Shown: one piece after another, positions 63,148 through 64,000 of the stretch | Numbering within the stretch: the stretch's first letter is position 1 | Layout: each line of letters starts with the position of its first letter | From: Acidithiobacillus thiooxidans ATCC 19377 | Lineage (GTDB): Bacteria; Pseudomonadota; Gammaproteobacteria; Acidithiobacillales; Acidithiobacillaceae | Direction: 5' to 3' | Length of the DNA stretch: 64,000 nt | Assembly (NCBI RefSeq): GCF_009662475.1 | Contig: NZ_CP045571.1 | Span: forward strand, 804,501-868,500 | Translations under genes and position numbers: made by a program | The notes under the pieces: generated by a model | The model's input: only the letters and a program-made list of their open reading frames with translations | Databases searched by the model: none | Told to the model about the DNA's origin: nothing

Positions 63148-64000
63148 CCCATAGCGCCCATAAATCCATCCCCTCCGTCTCCGTCACCTACGCCCGTAAC
63201 GGCGCGTCGACCAAGGCCAATGCGCTGGGGATGCGGCCCATGCAGGAAAGGGCCTTTGAAAAGCGTGGCGAGCAATACCTGCTCATCAAGTCGCCACCCG
63301 CATCGGGCAAAAGCCGTGCACTGATGTTCGTCGCGCTCGACAAGCTGGCGAACCAAGGCTTGAAGCAGGCCATTATCGTCGTGCCGGAAAAGACCATTGG
63401 GGCCAGCTTCAACGATGAGCCGCTGTCGAAATACGGCTTCTGGGCGGACTGGCAGGTCGAACCCAAGTGGAACCTGTGCAACGCTCCGGGTAATGACAAT
63501 GGCGGCAAGGTAAAGTCTCTTGGTGCATTCCTTAAAGGCGACGACAAGGTGCTGGTCTGCACCCACGCCACCTTCCGTTTCGCGGTCGATACCTATGGGG
63601 TAGAGGCGTTCGACGACCGCCTGATCGCGGTCGATGAGTTCCACCATGTTTCGGCCAACCCGGACAATAAGCTCGGCTTGCACCTTGGGCAGTTCTTCGC
63701 GCGGGGGAAAACGCACATCCTCGCCATGACCGGCTCCTATTTCCGGGGCGATGCCGAGGCCGTGCTGGCGCCGCAGGACGAGTCGAAATTCGATACCGTC
63801 ACCTATACCTACTACGAGCAACTCAACGGTTATCAATACCTCAAGCAACTCGACATCGGCTACTTCTTCTACAGTGGGGCTTATGTCGATGACATCCTCA
63901 AAGTTCTCGATCCCGCCGAGAAGACCATTATCCACATTCCCAACGTCAATTCGCGCGAGAGCACGAAGGACAAGGTACGCGAGGTGGAACACATCATCGA
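63144..64000 (+). CDS. DEAD/DEAH-type SF2 helicase, 3' end outside the window
   Basis: At least 285 aa, open to the window end. Motif I is SPPASGKSRALM, preceded by a Q-like RPMQERAFEK. Ia-like AIIVVPEKTIGASF follows, then motif II VDEFHH (DEFH-type) and motif III-like AMTGSYFRGD. This is the ATPase/translocase of a restriction-like system. The ATG overlaps the previous stop by 4 nt (ATGA). Nuclease domains, if any, would lie beyond the window. Confidence 0.88.
   Translation, partial: MTHSAHKSIPSVSVTYARNGASTKANALGMRPMQERAFEKRGEQYLLIKSPPASGKSRALMFVALDKLANQGLKQAIIVVPEKTIGASFNDEPLSKYGFWADWQVEPKWNLCNAPGNDNGGKVKSLGAFLKGDDKVLVCTHATFRFAVDTYGVEAFDDRLIAVDEFHHVSANPDNKLGLHLGQFFARGKTHILAMTGSYFRGDAEAVLAPQDESKFDTVTYTYYEQLNGYQYLKQLDIGYFFYSGAYVDDILKVLDPAEKTIIHIPNVNSRESTKDKVREVEHII

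Overview
The window looks like chromosome from an acidophilic sulfur oxidiser, most like Acidithiobacillus. It carries a cyo-type terminal oxidase operon next to a sox cluster without soxCD, built as DUF302-soxY-soxZ-soxB-haem protein-resB-soxX-soxA-resC. It then runs into a long, IS-riddled accessory region. The genus is an inference from gene content and order; no rRNA or complete tRNA gene was seen.

Bases 1-16.8 kb: respiratory and sulfur-oxidation genes on the + strand. cyoABCD, a multi-pass membrane protein and ctaB/cyoE form an oxidase operon closed by an Rrf2/IscR-type regulator. A 390-bp regulatory gap follows, with a good sigma-54 -24/-12 element and an upstream dyad. The thiosulfate-oxidising Sox cluster comes next, with its own ResB/ResC cytochrome c maturation pair. 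After an HdeD-like membrane protein, a second, closely similar Rrf2 regulator closes the block. Thiosulfate electrons from SoxXA/YZ/B would enter the chain that ends in the Cyo oxidase.

16.8-28.4 kb: - strand genes. A 195-bp inverted-repeat element is followed by an NFACT (RqcH-like) protein, a bifunctional ATP sulfurylase/APS kinase and a phosphoribosyltransferase. A complete type I Wadjet anti-plasmid system (jetABCD) and a VapBC toxin-antitoxin pair come next. A terminator and a 3'-tRNA-like fragment near 28.5 kb probably mark the edge of the accessory region.

28.5-59.2 kb: accessory DNA with five copies of one 1415-bp IS256-family element, each with its own 9-bp target duplication. It also holds one integrase-core IS, a PD-(D/E)XK-type nuclease, a umuC remnant and two tandem modules of large serine recombinase plus divergent HTH regulator. 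Further along are glycan genes (GT32 and a GT25-sulfotransferase-like-GH16 fusion split by an IS), small secreted proteins, YefM/YoeB and a P4-type primase-helicase. A 20-bp promoter/operator-like sequence recurs upstream of both recombinases, of a 242-aa unknown protein and of the primase-helicase. This ties scattered genes into one probable regulon and integrative element.

59.6-64 kb: a defence-like operon of MmeI/YeeA-type DNA methyltransferase, a protein of unknown function and an SF2 helicase that runs off the window.
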